64,000 nucleotides of DNA, from positions 186,001 to 250,000 of the forward strand of contig NZ_FODR01000011.1 in NCBI RefSeq assembly GCF_900110415.1, given 5' to 3'. A program made the position numbers and the translations under genes. Below the pieces are notes generated by a model that worked only from the letters and a program-made list of their open reading frames with translations, had not been told where the DNA came from and made no database searches. Each line of letters starts with the position of its first letter. Position 1 is the first letter of the stretch. Shown piece by piece: positions 35,751 through 43,973 of the stretch. The DNA is from Mucilaginibacter sp. OK283 (GTDB lineage Bacteria > Bacteroidota > Bacteroidia > Sphingobacteriales > Sphingobacteriaceae).

Positions 35751-35784
35751 ATGTAGTGTAAACATTCATTGTGTTACACTACAT
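35751..35784. other. Hairpin with 11-bp perfect arms
   Basis: ATGTAGTGTAA and TTACACTACAT flank a 12-nt loop. Neither side has a clear T-run, so it is not a standard terminator. It lies between two small minus-strand genes and could be an operator or RNA structure. Confidence 0.45.
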
Positions 35785-35804
35785 AATATTGTAAAGCGGA
35801 TGGG

Positions 35805-35993
35805 TTATCCTTTTTTTTCGGGGGGAGTAGATACAATTTCGCCAAACTCGTTAACGTAGGCCATCATACTGTCCAGGTCGCTGCCGCCGCCGTTTTGCTG
35901 GCGCTCCAGTTTACGTTGTTCTTTATCTTCTTTTTTCTTCTGACGATTTTTTTCGAGTTGTTTTTTCATGAATGTTGCCTGCGATTTAGCCAT
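35805..35993 (-). CDS. Short basic coiled-coil protein resembling the N-terminal part of cold-shock proteins
   Basis: The 62-residue protein starts MAKSQATFMKKQLEKNRQKK and continues with a charged helix rich in Lys, Glu and Arg, then DLDSMMAYVNEFGEIVSTPP. From memory, this pattern matches the N-terminal extension of Bacteroidota cold-shock-domain proteins, but no cold-shock domain follows, so it is either a stand-alone version or a different family. The nearest promoter candidate is about 220 bp upstream, implying a long leader. Confidence 0.65.
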   Translation of the reverse strand: MAKSQATFMKKQLEKNRQKKKEDKEQRKLERQQNGGGSDLDSMMAYVNEFGEIVSTPPEKKG

Positions 35994-36210
35994 GTTTATT
36001 AAAATTTAGTTAAACAATGTGCATTTCCCGGTTTACAACTGTATCAATCTGATCAACGGAACAAAAGTTCGGTATCGGCACAAAATGAAGAGGATCTCAT
36101 TAATTAAATTCCGGGCAGCAACGGTATCAGCGGGGATAAAAATGAACCCTGATCAATAAAAATTGACAGTGGCGGCTATCGGGAAATAGCTATAATTTTC
36201 CGTTATTACG

Positions 36211-36218
36211 CAAATATA
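36211..36218 (-). promoter_or_regulatory. -7 element (TATATTTG) with long leader before the 35805-35993 gene
   Basis: TATATTTG on the minus strand fits TAnnTTTG exactly. It lies 218 bp upstream of the ATG at 35993, and no gene lies between. The -33 region overlaps the start of repeat locus H and lacks a clear TTG. Confidence 0.45.
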
Positions 36219-36240
36219 CGATTTTTTAGCACATTTCATT

Positions 36241-36522
36241 GGTTCATGGTTCATGGTTCATGGTTCATGGTTCATGGTTCATGGTTCATGGTTCATGGTT
36301 CATGGTTCATGGTTCATGGTTCATGGTTCATGGAACGCGGGCATAGCGGGCAAAAAGCTTTCGGGCGGGGGAGCATAATACGACGACAGGCAGACAAACG
36401 TCTAATACCTACAAAAACAGCCACCCTTGCGAGGTGGCTGGCTAAGTCTTTATGCAACAGGCAGGCAAGACCAATGAACTAATGAACCAGTGAACTAATG
36501 AACCAAAGTGAACCAGTGAACG
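36241..36522. repeat. Short-tandem-repeat locus H (13 GGTTCAT heptads plus inverse arm)
   Basis: The left arm is 13 perfect GGTTCAT units (36241-36331). The right arm (36471-36522) has AATGAACT, AATGAACC, AGTGAACT, AATGAACC, then AGTGAACC-like units, the inverse complement. A terminator hairpin lies between at 36411-36440. The right arm begins just beyond the stop of the GIN-domain gene. No gene occurs in 35994-36523. Confidence 0.95.
36411..36440 (-). terminator. Terminator within repeat locus H
   Basis: AGCCACC and GGTGGCT form a 7-bp stem with a 7-nt loop, followed on the minus strand by GTTTTTGT. It likely ends the GIN-domain gene transcript. Confidence 0.7.
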
Positions 36523-36523
36523 A

Positions 36524-37123
36524 TTATATACCTGCATATTCGGCGGCTTTGGCTGGTGCACCGGTTAATTTATCGGTTGCATTTTCAGTCACCAGGTAAG
36601 TGCGGTTAACACTTGATGCTATGTTACGTACCTGGCTATATTCGGTTACATTGCCGCTTAAATTTGCTTTTGCATGATCATTCATGGTAACACTGGCGCT
36701 GAAGGCATCTAATTTTAAATCGGCAGACGCATTGTTGTACAATTTAACATCAAGCTCGATAGATGATAAGTTTCCAAATGATTTTATTTCGGCATTATCA
36801 TAAGCGGTTATTGAGGAAAGCTCTTTTGCAGTAACCCAAACCACCAGTTTTTCGGTTTTGTATGATGAAATCCTCAATACACCTTTTTGTGATTGTACCA
36901 AAGCGCTTTCGGCATAATATTGGTTGTAAACCTTTACCTGGTCGGCTGTCCCGGTAGTAACGTATACCTGTACGTTACCGTAAACTTCTATTTTATTGAT
37001 GCTGCTGATATCGGTTAAAACTACGCCTTTATTGTTATTATTATCTACAGATGCGTAAGTTGAATTTGTGATGCCCAATACGGTAACTATTACTGTAAAA
37101 ATGGCTATTAAGTTAGTTTTCAT
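36524..37123 (-). CDS. Exported GIN-domain (DUF2807) protein
   Basis: The 199-residue protein has a signal peptide (cleaved near TYAS, residue 25) and a head-GIN domain: INKIEVYGNVQVYVTTGTAD, LVVWVTAKELSSITAYDNAE, VKLYNNASADLKLDAFSAS and VTMNDHAKANLSGNV. The domain is a right-handed beta-helix common in Bacteroidota cell-envelope proteins; its ligand is unknown. The gap upstream (37124-37276) shows nothing else. Confidence 0.87.
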   Translation of the reverse strand: MKTNLIAIFTVIVTVLGITNSTYASVDNNNNKGVVLTDISSINKIEVYGNVQVYVTTGTADQVKVYNQYYAESALVQSQKGVLRISSYKTEKLVVWVTAKELSSITAYDNAEIKSFGNLSSIELDVKLYNNASADLKLDAFSASVTMNDHAKANLSGNVTEYSQVRNIASSVNRTYLVTENATDKLTGAPAKAAEYAGI

Positions 37124-37276
37124 GGTATTAATATTTTGATTGTCAAGTAATTATTTTTGTTGTTTTTTAAATACACCTATATGACGATCTCCAATAAAAA
37201 TCGTTACAGCTGTTTCCGGTGTATTAGTTGTATGCAGGTTTTTTGTCGGTGAAGCGTATAATTTATACGGTGAATT

Positions 37277-37474
37277 TGGAGGATCTGAGGACTGGAATCT
37301 GTGGTCGGAGGACTGGGATCGGGTTACAATGTTCGGGAACGAAGCTCGGGATACCTGAGATGGAGTATATAGACCATAAGTATCGATTTCGCTCCGTTAC
37401 CTCGCAACGAAACCACACTCGTCCATCGGGGCTGAGGCTTCAGACCTCAGAATCCCGGCCTCAGACCTCCGAAC
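37277..37474. repeat. Short-tandem-repeat locus I (TGAGGAC / TGGGATC heptads)
   Basis: The left arm (37277-37321) reads GAGGATC, TGAGGAC, TGGAATC, TGTGGTC, GGAGGAC, TGGGATC. The right arm (37430-37474) reads GGCTTCA, GACCTCA, GAATCCC, GGCCTCA, GACCTCC. The right arm ends at the recQ stop codon. The spacer of about 108 bp shows no terminator or gene. Confidence 0.88.
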
Positions 37475-37477
37475 CAA

Positions 37478-39370
37478 TTAAAGATAATACTTCTCGCCGT
37501 CGGTTTTTATTTTGCCGGCATCAAGCAGCAGGCGGATGGTTTCCATTTTATCTTTTTCGGTACCTATGTTGATGGTGGTTATCAATGTACCGATATCGGG
37601 GGTTGAGATGCTGAGCAGTTGTACAACCTCGTTGGTAATGTTATCAAAAAGTTCATCTTCGTTTTTGTGGCGCTTTTCGTCGAGGCAAACATCGCAGATG
37701 CCGCATTTGCGGGCGTTGGGCTCATCAAAATAAGCCAGTAACATTTGGCTGCGGCACTGTTTATGAACAGCATACGCAAAAACTGCCTCCATTTTTTGGC
37801 GGTAGGTTTCCTTACGCTCCTGGATGTAGTTTTTGTTGATAAACAACCTGTTTGATTGCTGCCGCGCTTTTAAATAAGTAACCTGTGGTTTATCTGTTTG
37901 CTGAAGATAGCTAATTAAGCCAAACTGCTGTAGCTGCAACAACCCTTCAACAACCTGCTGAACGCTTAATGTAGTACGCCTTGACAGGTCATACTCTTTG
38001 ATTTTAACATAGTTTTCAAACGCCCCCCCATATGACCGCAACAACGTTTTAATAAACGGGTCCCAGCCGGCATTCTGGATCTGGAAGTTGTAAAGCACCT
38101 CGTTAACTACCTCGAACCTGAACCGGGATGGCAGGAAAACGCTCTCGTTGAACGACAGGTATTCGTCTTTTTCCAAAAACTTAAGGGCGTTTAGTGTTTT
38201 GATGGCATCCAACTTAAAACGGCTGCAAAATTCGCCCAGGTCAAGGTCAAAGCTAAGCCCCTCGCCTGCTTCATAAGCAAGTTGGTAATAGTTGGCAAGG
38301 CAGTGGTAAACATGTTTTATTTCATCAACCGTAGGAAAGTTAAGCTCAAACAACTTCTCCTGCCGCAGCCTGTCGGCATGGGTGTATAGCAACACGCCAT
38401 AAGCCTTTTGCCCGTCACGGCCTCCCCTGCCGGCTTCCTGGTAATAAGCTTCCAGGCTTTCGGGCATATCTTTATGAATAACAAACCGAACGTCGGGTTT
38501 GTCAATACCCATCCCAAATGCATTGGTGGCTACAATTACCCGCGTGCGGTTATTTTTCCAGCTTTCCTGGCGTTCGGCACGCTCGTCCATAGGTAGGCCG
38601 GCGTGGTAAAAATCGGCTTTGATACCGTTTTCATTATAATATTTGGCAATTTCTGCAGCATCTTTACGGCTGCGCACATATACGATGCCGCTGCCTTTAA
38701 CCCCTTTGGCAATATCCAGCATCCGCCTGAATTTATTTTCGGCATCCTGAACAACGTAGCTGATGTTACTACGCTCAAAACTTTGCTGATAAATAACCGG
38801 ATTTTTAAATTGCAGTTTATCCTGGATGTCATTTTTAACATCAGCCGTGGCTGTTGCGGTAAGGGCAAGCACAGGCACATTGGGATGTAATTGGCGCAAA
38901 TCGGCTATGTGCAGGTATGGGGGGCGAAAATCATAGCCCCATTGCGAGATACAGTGCGCTTCGTCAACCGCTATCAGGTTCACCTTCATGTATTTTATCC
39001 GCTCCTGTACCAGTTCTGACAGTAAACGCTCGGGCGAGAGGTATAAAAATTTAACCGTGCCATAAATGCAGTTATCCAACGCCAGGTCAATCTCGCGCCG
39101 GCCCATTCCAGACACGATGGCTACGGCATTAATTCCCTTATCTTTTAAGTTTTCAACCTGGTCTTTCATCAGGGCAATCAGCGGTGATATGACGATGCAT
39201 ACCCCCTCTTTAGCCAACCCAGGCACCTGGAAACAAACAGATTTACCCCCACCTGTAGACAGCAAAGCCAGCGTATCATGACCCAATAAAACAGACTTGA
39301 TGATCTCGGCCTGCATCGGCCTGAAATGATCATGGTTCCAGTACTGTTTTAATATTTCTTCGATAGTCAT
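37478..39370 (-). CDS. recQ: ATP-dependent DNA helicase RecQ
   Basis: The 630-residue 3'-5' helicase has Walker A (LLSTGGGKSVCFQVPG, about residue 36-51), the DEAH box VDEAHCISQWGYDFRP, motif VI QEAGRGGRDG and the Zn site CGICDVC preceded by a Cys in KQCRSQMLLAYF, forming the RecQ-C domain with its winged helix. The C-terminus ends soon after a helical segment, with no HRDC domain of canonical size. RecQ acts on recombination and stalled-fork intermediates. A 39-residue tail matches no motif I can name. Confidence 0.94.
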   Translation of the reverse strand: MTIEEILKQYWNHDHFRPMQAEIIKSVLLGHDTLALLSTGGGKSVCFQVPGLAKEGVCIVISPLIALMKDQVENLKDKGINAVAIVSGMGRREIDLALDNCIYGTVKFLYLSPERLLSELVQERIKYMKVNLIAVDEAHCISQWGYDFRPPYLHIADLRQLHPNVPVLALTATATADVKNDIQDKLQFKNPVIYQQSFERSNISYVVQDAENKFRRMLDIAKGVKGSGIVYVRSRKDAAEIAKYYNENGIKADFYHAGLPMDERAERQESWKNNRTRVIVATNAFGMGIDKPDVRFVIHKDMPESLEAYYQEAGRGGRDGQKAYGVLLYTHADRLRQEKLFELNFPTVDEIKHVYHCLANYYQLAYEAGEGLSFDLDLGEFCSRFKLDAIKTLNALKFLEKDEYLSFNESVFLPSRFRFEVVNEVLYNFQIQNAGWDPFIKTLLRSYGGAFENYVKIKEYDLSRRTTLSVQQVVEGLLQLQQFGLISYLQQTDKPQVTYLKARQQSNRLFINKNYIQERKETYRQKMEAVFAYAVHKQCRSQMLLAYFDEPNARKCGICDVCLDEKRHKNEDELFDNITNEVVQLLSISTPDIGTLITTINIGTEKDKMETIRLLLDAGKIKTDGEKYYL

Positions 39371-39376
39371 TTGTTA

Positions 39377-39529
39377 ATCGGAAAGTCCGTAAGTCGGTAA
39401 AGTCCGAAAGATAATAAATGTCGGGCAGGTACAATGTCGCGGTTTTAAAAAAACAAAAATTGCCTGATATCCCTAAGCTCAGATCTGAGGCTACTTTCGG
39501 ACTTTCCAGACTTCCAAACTTTCCGACTG
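39377..39529. repeat. Short-tandem-repeat locus J (AGTCGGTAAAG / AGTCCG heptads), partly coding
   Basis: The left arm (39377-39411) reads CGGAAAG, TCCGTAA, GTCGGTA, AAGTCCG; the right arm (39493-39529) is the inverse: ACTTTCG, GACTTTC, CAGACTT, CCAAACT, TTCCGAC. The right arm lies inside the esterase gene and encodes its last 11 residues. Confidence 0.9.
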
Positions 39530-40660
39530 CATTAGCCAATTATAAAATCCTGGCCAATCTCCGTTCCATTGCTTTTCATTATGGCTGGCTCCTTTGATGA
39601 TGGTTACCGGGGCGTTTTCGGGCTTAGCCCCATTATTCTTTATGATCGAGGCCATTTTTTGCATATCGGCAACCATGTCTTCACTTTCGGCATCGCCGCA
39701 AACAAAATAAAAACGGGTTTTATGGCTGATGGTTTTTTGTTTGGCCAGATCGTAAATTTGGGGGGCTATCCAAAAAGCGGGCGAAAATATGCCGGCATTG
39801 CCAAATACACGCGGATATTTTAATGCGGCATACATTGATATCAGCCCACCCATCGAACTACCGGCTATTGTGGTATTTTTTGCATCAGCCATGGTTTTAT
39901 AATGTGTATCAATGTAGGGTTTCAACGTTTTTGCCAGGAACTCTACATAATCGTCACCCCGCCCTTTGCCATACTTTGAATCATGAGGATCATACTCGGT
40001 GATCCTGGAATCGCCGCCATGATCAATTCCTACTATAATACACTGCTTTTGTGGCGATACTTTATCCATCAATTCGTCAATACCCCACTCTCCGTAACCA
40101 CTGGTGTAATCATCAAAAAGGTTTTGCCCGTCGTGCATATAAATAACCGGGTACCTTTTTTTTGATGAAGTATAATTTTCGGGCAGGTAAATCCAAATGC
40201 GGCGCTGCCTGTTCAGTTGAGGTATCTCAAATTTATCGCTAATGATATGCACCCGGGCGGTGGTCGTATGTTTCTTTTCAGCCGGGGCAAAATTATCCTG
40301 CCAGGCGGCAACATCTAAAACTACAATGGTATCGCCGGTAACTATAAGGCTGCGGTTATCAGCAGGCTTGCCGGTTGCAGTGCATTCCACTTTATCCCAG
40401 CTCCCCCGTGTTATTTTGTAGTTATAAATCCCCTTAGGCATTGCTTTTAAAAGCCGGTAGCCACCAATGCCATCGGGGAGCAATTTCCAGGCACTGTCGG
40501 CCGGGTTCCAGCCGTTAAAATTACCTGCCAAAAACAGGCTTTCAGACTGGTTTTTCAGGGGTGGTATTTTACCCGTTTTGAAGGTTGTTTTTACCTGCCC
40601 GAAAAGCAAAAAAGTTTGGGCAAAAACCCAAAACGCGCAGAAAAATATTTTTTTTATCAT
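39491..40660 (-). CDS. Exported esterase with N-terminal CBM48/E-set domain
   Basis: The 389-residue protein has a signal peptide (from the ATG at 40660), a starch/glycogen-binding-like E-set domain (about residues 25-120, with FLAGNFNGWNP and YNYKITRGSWDKVE), then an alpha/beta-hydrolase of the esterase D type: YPVIYMHDGQNLFD, IVGIDHGGDSR and the nucleophile motif GSSMGGLIS, with later GDAESEDM and KGASHNEKQWNGD for the acid and His. A longer frame to a TTG at 40681 would break the signal. It is divergent from susC across a palindrome. The last 11 residues come from repeat locus J. Confidence 0.87.
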   Translation of the reverse strand: MIKKIFFCAFWVFAQTFLLFGQVKTTFKTGKIPPLKNQSESLFLAGNFNGWNPADSAWKLLPDGIGGYRLLKAMPKGIYNYKITRGSWDKVECTATGKPADNRSLIVTGDTIVVLDVAAWQDNFAPAEKKHTTTARVHIISDKFEIPQLNRQRRIWIYLPENYTSSKKRYPVIYMHDGQNLFDDYTSGYGEWGIDELMDKVSPQKQCIIVGIDHGGDSRITEYDPHDSKYGKGRGDDYVEFLAKTLKPYIDTHYKTMADAKNTTIAGSSMGGLISMYAALKYPRVFGNAGIFSPAFWIAPQIYDLAKQKTISHKTRFYFVCGDAESEDMVADMQKMASIIKNNGAKPENAPVTIIKGASHNEKQWNGDWPGFYNWLMQSESLEVWKVRK

Positions 40661-40683
40661 TATTAACTGTTTATTTGACAATT

Positions 40684-40709
40684 ATTTTCCGGGAACGTTC
40701 CCGGAAAAT
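40684..40709. promoter_or_regulatory. 26-bp perfect palindrome, probable LacI-type operator
   Basis: ATTTTCCGGGAAC is followed directly by its complement GTTCCCGGAAAAT; the centre is AACGTT. LacI-family operators are perfect or near-perfect palindromes with a central CG, so this fits. It lies between the divergent esterase and susC promoters and would allow joint control. Some other dimeric regulator is equally possible. Confidence 0.6.
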
Positions 40710-40727
40710 CGTTACATATTAGTAAAA

Positions 40728-40760
40728 TTGCCTATTGTGTAATTTTGACACTTAGTTTTG
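40728..40760 (+). promoter_or_regulatory. Promoter candidate for the susC operon
   Basis: TTG (40728-40730), 22 bp, then TAGTTTTG (40753-40760), matching TAnnTTTG. It starts 19 bp after the palindrome and gives a leader of about 240 nt. The rest of the gap to 41007 is AT-rich and holds no gene. Confidence 0.5.
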
Positions 40761-41007
40761 TATAAATGTTAGCCAGTTTGCAAATTTCCCACAAAAAAAG
40801 GCAAAAAGTATCAAAAATACTGCCCTTTTTTGTATTTCATTAAAGTTAATTAAAACTTAATTAATTGGGTCAAAATTATCTTTTATATAAAATTTGCTTT
40901 TATTATTTCTAAATGTAAATTAGTCGCGTGCTGTTTCAGCAAAATTATCAGACCAATTTAACACCGGCTAATTAAGCCTTTTTAATTCACAAAAACCCAA
41001 AAAGTAA

Positions 41008-43953
41008 ATGAGAAAAAATTACTCAAAAAAGTACGTTCTTCTTTGTGCCTTTCTAATGATGTCAGTAATGGCGTTTGCCCAAACAGGAAGCATTAAAGGG
41101 AAAGTATTAGACGAAACCAACGCACCCCTGCCCGGTGCTGCCGTTACTATTGACGGTACAACCATAGGTGCAACTACCGATGGCAATGGTAACTACACCA
41201 TTACCGGTGTTAAGACCGGGAACGTTACCGTAACCGCTAAGTTTTTAGGTTATGTGGCTTTAAAGAAAGCTGTAACGGTAGGTAATACTGCTGTTGAGGT
41301 TAACTTTTCATTAAAACCCGACAATCAAAATCTTAACGAAGTGGTTGTGGTAGGGTACGGTACCCAAAAGAAGAAAGATCTTACCGGCTCGGTAACTTCA
41401 ATCTCGGCCAAGGATTTTAACCAGGGACCAGTAACTACACCTGAGCAATTAATTACTGGCAAAGTTTCCGGTGTGCAAATTACATCAAACAGTGGTGCGC
41501 CAGGTTCTGGTAGTACAATCCGCATCCGTGGTGGCGCTTCTTTAACAGGCAGCAATGATCCACTTATTGTAGTTGACGGAATACCACTAAGTAATAATGG
41601 TATCAGTGGGGTATCTAATCCTTTAAGCTTAATCAATCCCGACGACATCGAGTCTTACAATATCCTCAAGGATGCATCAGCCACAGCAATTTTCGGTTCG
41701 CGTGCCTCCAACGGCGTAATTATCATTACTACTAAAAAAGGGAAAGATGGTAAGTTGCATATTGATTTCGATTCAAAATCATCTTTATCAAAAGTAACCA
41801 AAGAAGTAAGCGTTTTGAGCGCCGACCAATTTCGCACCGCTGTAAAAGCGCAAAGCCCCGGTCAGGCCAGCTTGTTGGGTACCGCAAATACCGATTGGCA
41901 AAGTTTAATTTACCGCCCGGCTTACACTTACGATAATAACTTGAGTATCACTGGCGGCATAAAGGGGTTACCTTACAGACTATCAGTTGGCTATCTGGAT
42001 CAGGATGGGATAGTTAAAACCGATAATTTAAAAAGGACTACCGTTGCTTTTAACATAAGTCACGATTTTTTACACAACAGCTTAAAAGTAGACCTAAACT
42101 TGAAAGGTTCACATACCTTAAGCCATTTTGCTGCCGGCGCTATTGGCAATGCCATTGCATTTGATCCAACTCAACCAGTGTACTCAAATGATAAAAGCAA
42201 ATATGGTGGTTATTTTGAGTGGCTCGATGGTAGTGGCAATCCAAATACCCTTGCCCCACGTAACCCCGTTGGCTTATTAAACCAACAAGATGCCCAAGGC
42301 AGGGCAACCAGGGGAATAGGTACCTTAAATGTTAATTATACTTTCCCGTTTTTGAAAGAACTGCAATTTAACGCTACTGTTGGCGGCGATTTAAGTGATG
42401 GTAAAGGATATACTTTTATACCTGCATCTGCAGCCTCTAATTTTGCTCAAGGAGGTTCATATTCGCATTATTTTAGCGAATTGTATACTTACAATACCGA
42501 CTATTATTTAAAATACACCAAAGATTTTAAAGAAATTAAGAGCCATTTAGATTTGCAGGCAGGCTATTCTTACCAATATTTCAATAGCTATTATCGCACA
42601 TTTCAGGGGTATAAAGCCGATAAAACCACTCCTGTGGGCAGCGCAGCCTCACCGTCATATGGCCAATATTATATTGAGTCGCCGTTTGCACGTTTAAATT
42701 ACGCTTTCAACGAAAAATATTTGCTTACTGCAACTATAAGAGACGATAGGTCATCACGTTTCTCTGAATTACATAGAAACGGATATTTCCCATCTGTTGC
42801 ATTTGCGTGGAGAGCAAAAGAAGAGTCGTTTTTAAAAGGAGTTGATTTCTTATCAGACTTAAAACTGAAAGCAGGATACGGCATCACCGGTCAGCAGGAT
42901 GGTGGTGACTATTTCCCATACCTGGCCGTTTATGAGCCAAGTAATACTGCTGCGCAGTACCAATTTGGGAGTACCTTTGTAAATACCTTACGCTCGGACA
43001 GGTATAATGCAAATTTAAAATGGGAATCAACTGCTACTACCAATCTGGCCCTTGATTATGGGCTGTTTAACGGGAGAGTGAACGGTACTATTGAGTTTTA
43101 TAACAAAAAAACCAAAGACCTTTTAATTTATACCCCAATACCCGCAGGTACTAACCTTAGTAACTATATACTTGCAAATATTGGTAACCTTACCACTAAA
43201 GGTGTAGATTTCAATATCAATGTTATCGCCGTTGCAACAAAAGATATTAACTGGAAACTTGGTTACAATTTGTCTCTAAATAAACGAAAGATCACCAATA
43301 TATCCTTAACAAGCGACCCTAATCAAACCATTGCTGTAACTGGCATTCCTGGCGGTGTTGGAAACACCATTGGTTTATACAAAGCGGGTCAAAGTCCGAG
43401 CGCATTTTATGTATATCAACAGGTTTATGACCAAAATGGCCTTCCACTTGAAGGAGTGTATGTTGACAGAAACAAAAACGGAAGCTCATCTGACGACAAA
43501 TATTTATACAAACAATCTGAACCAAAGGCATTTATGGGATTCAATTCAGATTTCTCCTATAAACAATGGAATTTAGGATTCAGTGCAAGGGCCAACCTCG
43601 GTAACTATCTGTACAATGCACAGTCGGCGGCTAACGGCGCTTATGCCGGATTAAAATTCTCGGGCTATCTGGGCAACCTTCCTTCAAGCGTTTTACAAAC
43701 ACAGTTCCAGCAATACCAATTGTACTCTGACTACTACGTAGAAAACGCGTCATTTGTACGTATGGACTATGCTACCTTAGGTTATACCTTTCACATTAAA
43801 GGAACGCACAATTTAAGGGCGTCATTTAATGTGAATAACGTATTTGTGATCACTAAATACAAAGGCCTTGATCCTGAAGTAAATGGCGGTGTGGACAACA
43901 ACTTCTATCCGCGCCCAAGAGTATACACCCTTGGTTTAAACCTGAGCTTATAA
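41008..43953 (+). CDS. SusC-like TonB-dependent outer-membrane transporter
   Basis: The 981-residue protein has a signal peptide (ending MAFAQ), a CarboxypepD_reg-like domain (about residues 27-105, GSIKGKVLDETNAPLPGAAV), the SusC signature EVVVVGYGTQKKKDLTGSV, a plug domain (SGAPGSGSTIRIRGGASL) and a 22-strand barrel to the C-terminal Leu. It imports an oligosaccharide with its SusD partner, powered by TonB. The susD and susE genes follow at 20 and 77 bp. Substrate may be a glucan, from the E-set esterase next door, but this is inference. Confidence 0.94.
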   Translation: MRKNYSKKYVLLCAFLMMSVMAFAQTGSIKGKVLDETNAPLPGAAVTIDGTTIGATTDGNGNYTITGVKTGNVTVTAKFLGYVALKKAVTVGNTAVEVNFSLKPDNQNLNEVVVVGYGTQKKKDLTGSVTSISAKDFNQGPVTTPEQLITGKVSGVQITSNSGAPGSGSTIRIRGGASLTGSNDPLIVVDGIPLSNNGISGVSNPLSLINPDDIESYNILKDASATAIFGSRASNGVIIITTKKGKDGKLHIDFDSKSSLSKVTKEVSVLSADQFRTAVKAQSPGQASLLGTANTDWQSLIYRPAYTYDNNLSITGGIKGLPYRLSVGYLDQDGIVKTDNLKRTTVAFNISHDFLHNSLKVDLNLKGSHTLSHFAAGAIGNAIAFDPTQPVYSNDKSKYGGYFEWLDGSGNPNTLAPRNPVGLLNQQDAQGRATRGIGTLNVNYTFPFLKELQFNATVGGDLSDGKGYTFIPASAASNFAQGGSYSHYFSELYTYNTDYYLKYTKDFKEIKSHLDLQAGYSYQYFNSYYRTFQGYKADKTTPVGSAASPSYGQYYIESPFARLNYAFNEKYLLTATIRDDRSSRFSELHRNGYFPSVAFAWRAKEESFLKGVDFLSDLKLKAGYGITGQQDGGDYFPYLAVYEPSNTAAQYQFGSTFVNTLRSDRYNANLKWESTATTNLALDYGLFNGRVNGTIEFYNKKTKDLLIYTPIPAGTNLSNYILANIGNLTTKGVDFNINVIAVATKDINWKLGYNLSLNKRKITNISLTSDPNQTIAVTGIPGGVGNTIGLYKAGQSPSAFYVYQQVYDQNGLPLEGVYVDRNKNGSSSDDKYLYKQSEPKAFMGFNSDFSYKQWNLGFSARANLGNYLYNAQSAANGAYAGLKFSGYLGNLPSSVLQTQFQQYQLYSDYYVENASFVRMDYATLGYTFHIKGTHNLRASFNVNNVFVITKYKGLDPEVNGGVDNNFYPRPRVYTLGLNLSL

Positions 43954-43973
43954 TTTCATAAACAGATATAGAT

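Noticed and set aside
18147..36331. CRISPR array as the explanation for repeats
   Set aside because: Units are 7-8 bp, contiguous, and have no unique spacers; no cas gene is in the window.
36246..36482. Plus-strand frame reading MVHGSWF repeats
   Set aside because: This is the GGTTCAT array translated; it has no coding-like sequence outside the array.
40661..40681. Esterase start at the TTG at 40681
   Set aside because: The internal ATG at 40660 gives a standard signal peptide (MIKKIFFCAFWVFAQ), while the longer version adds seven unlikely residues and touches the palindrome.
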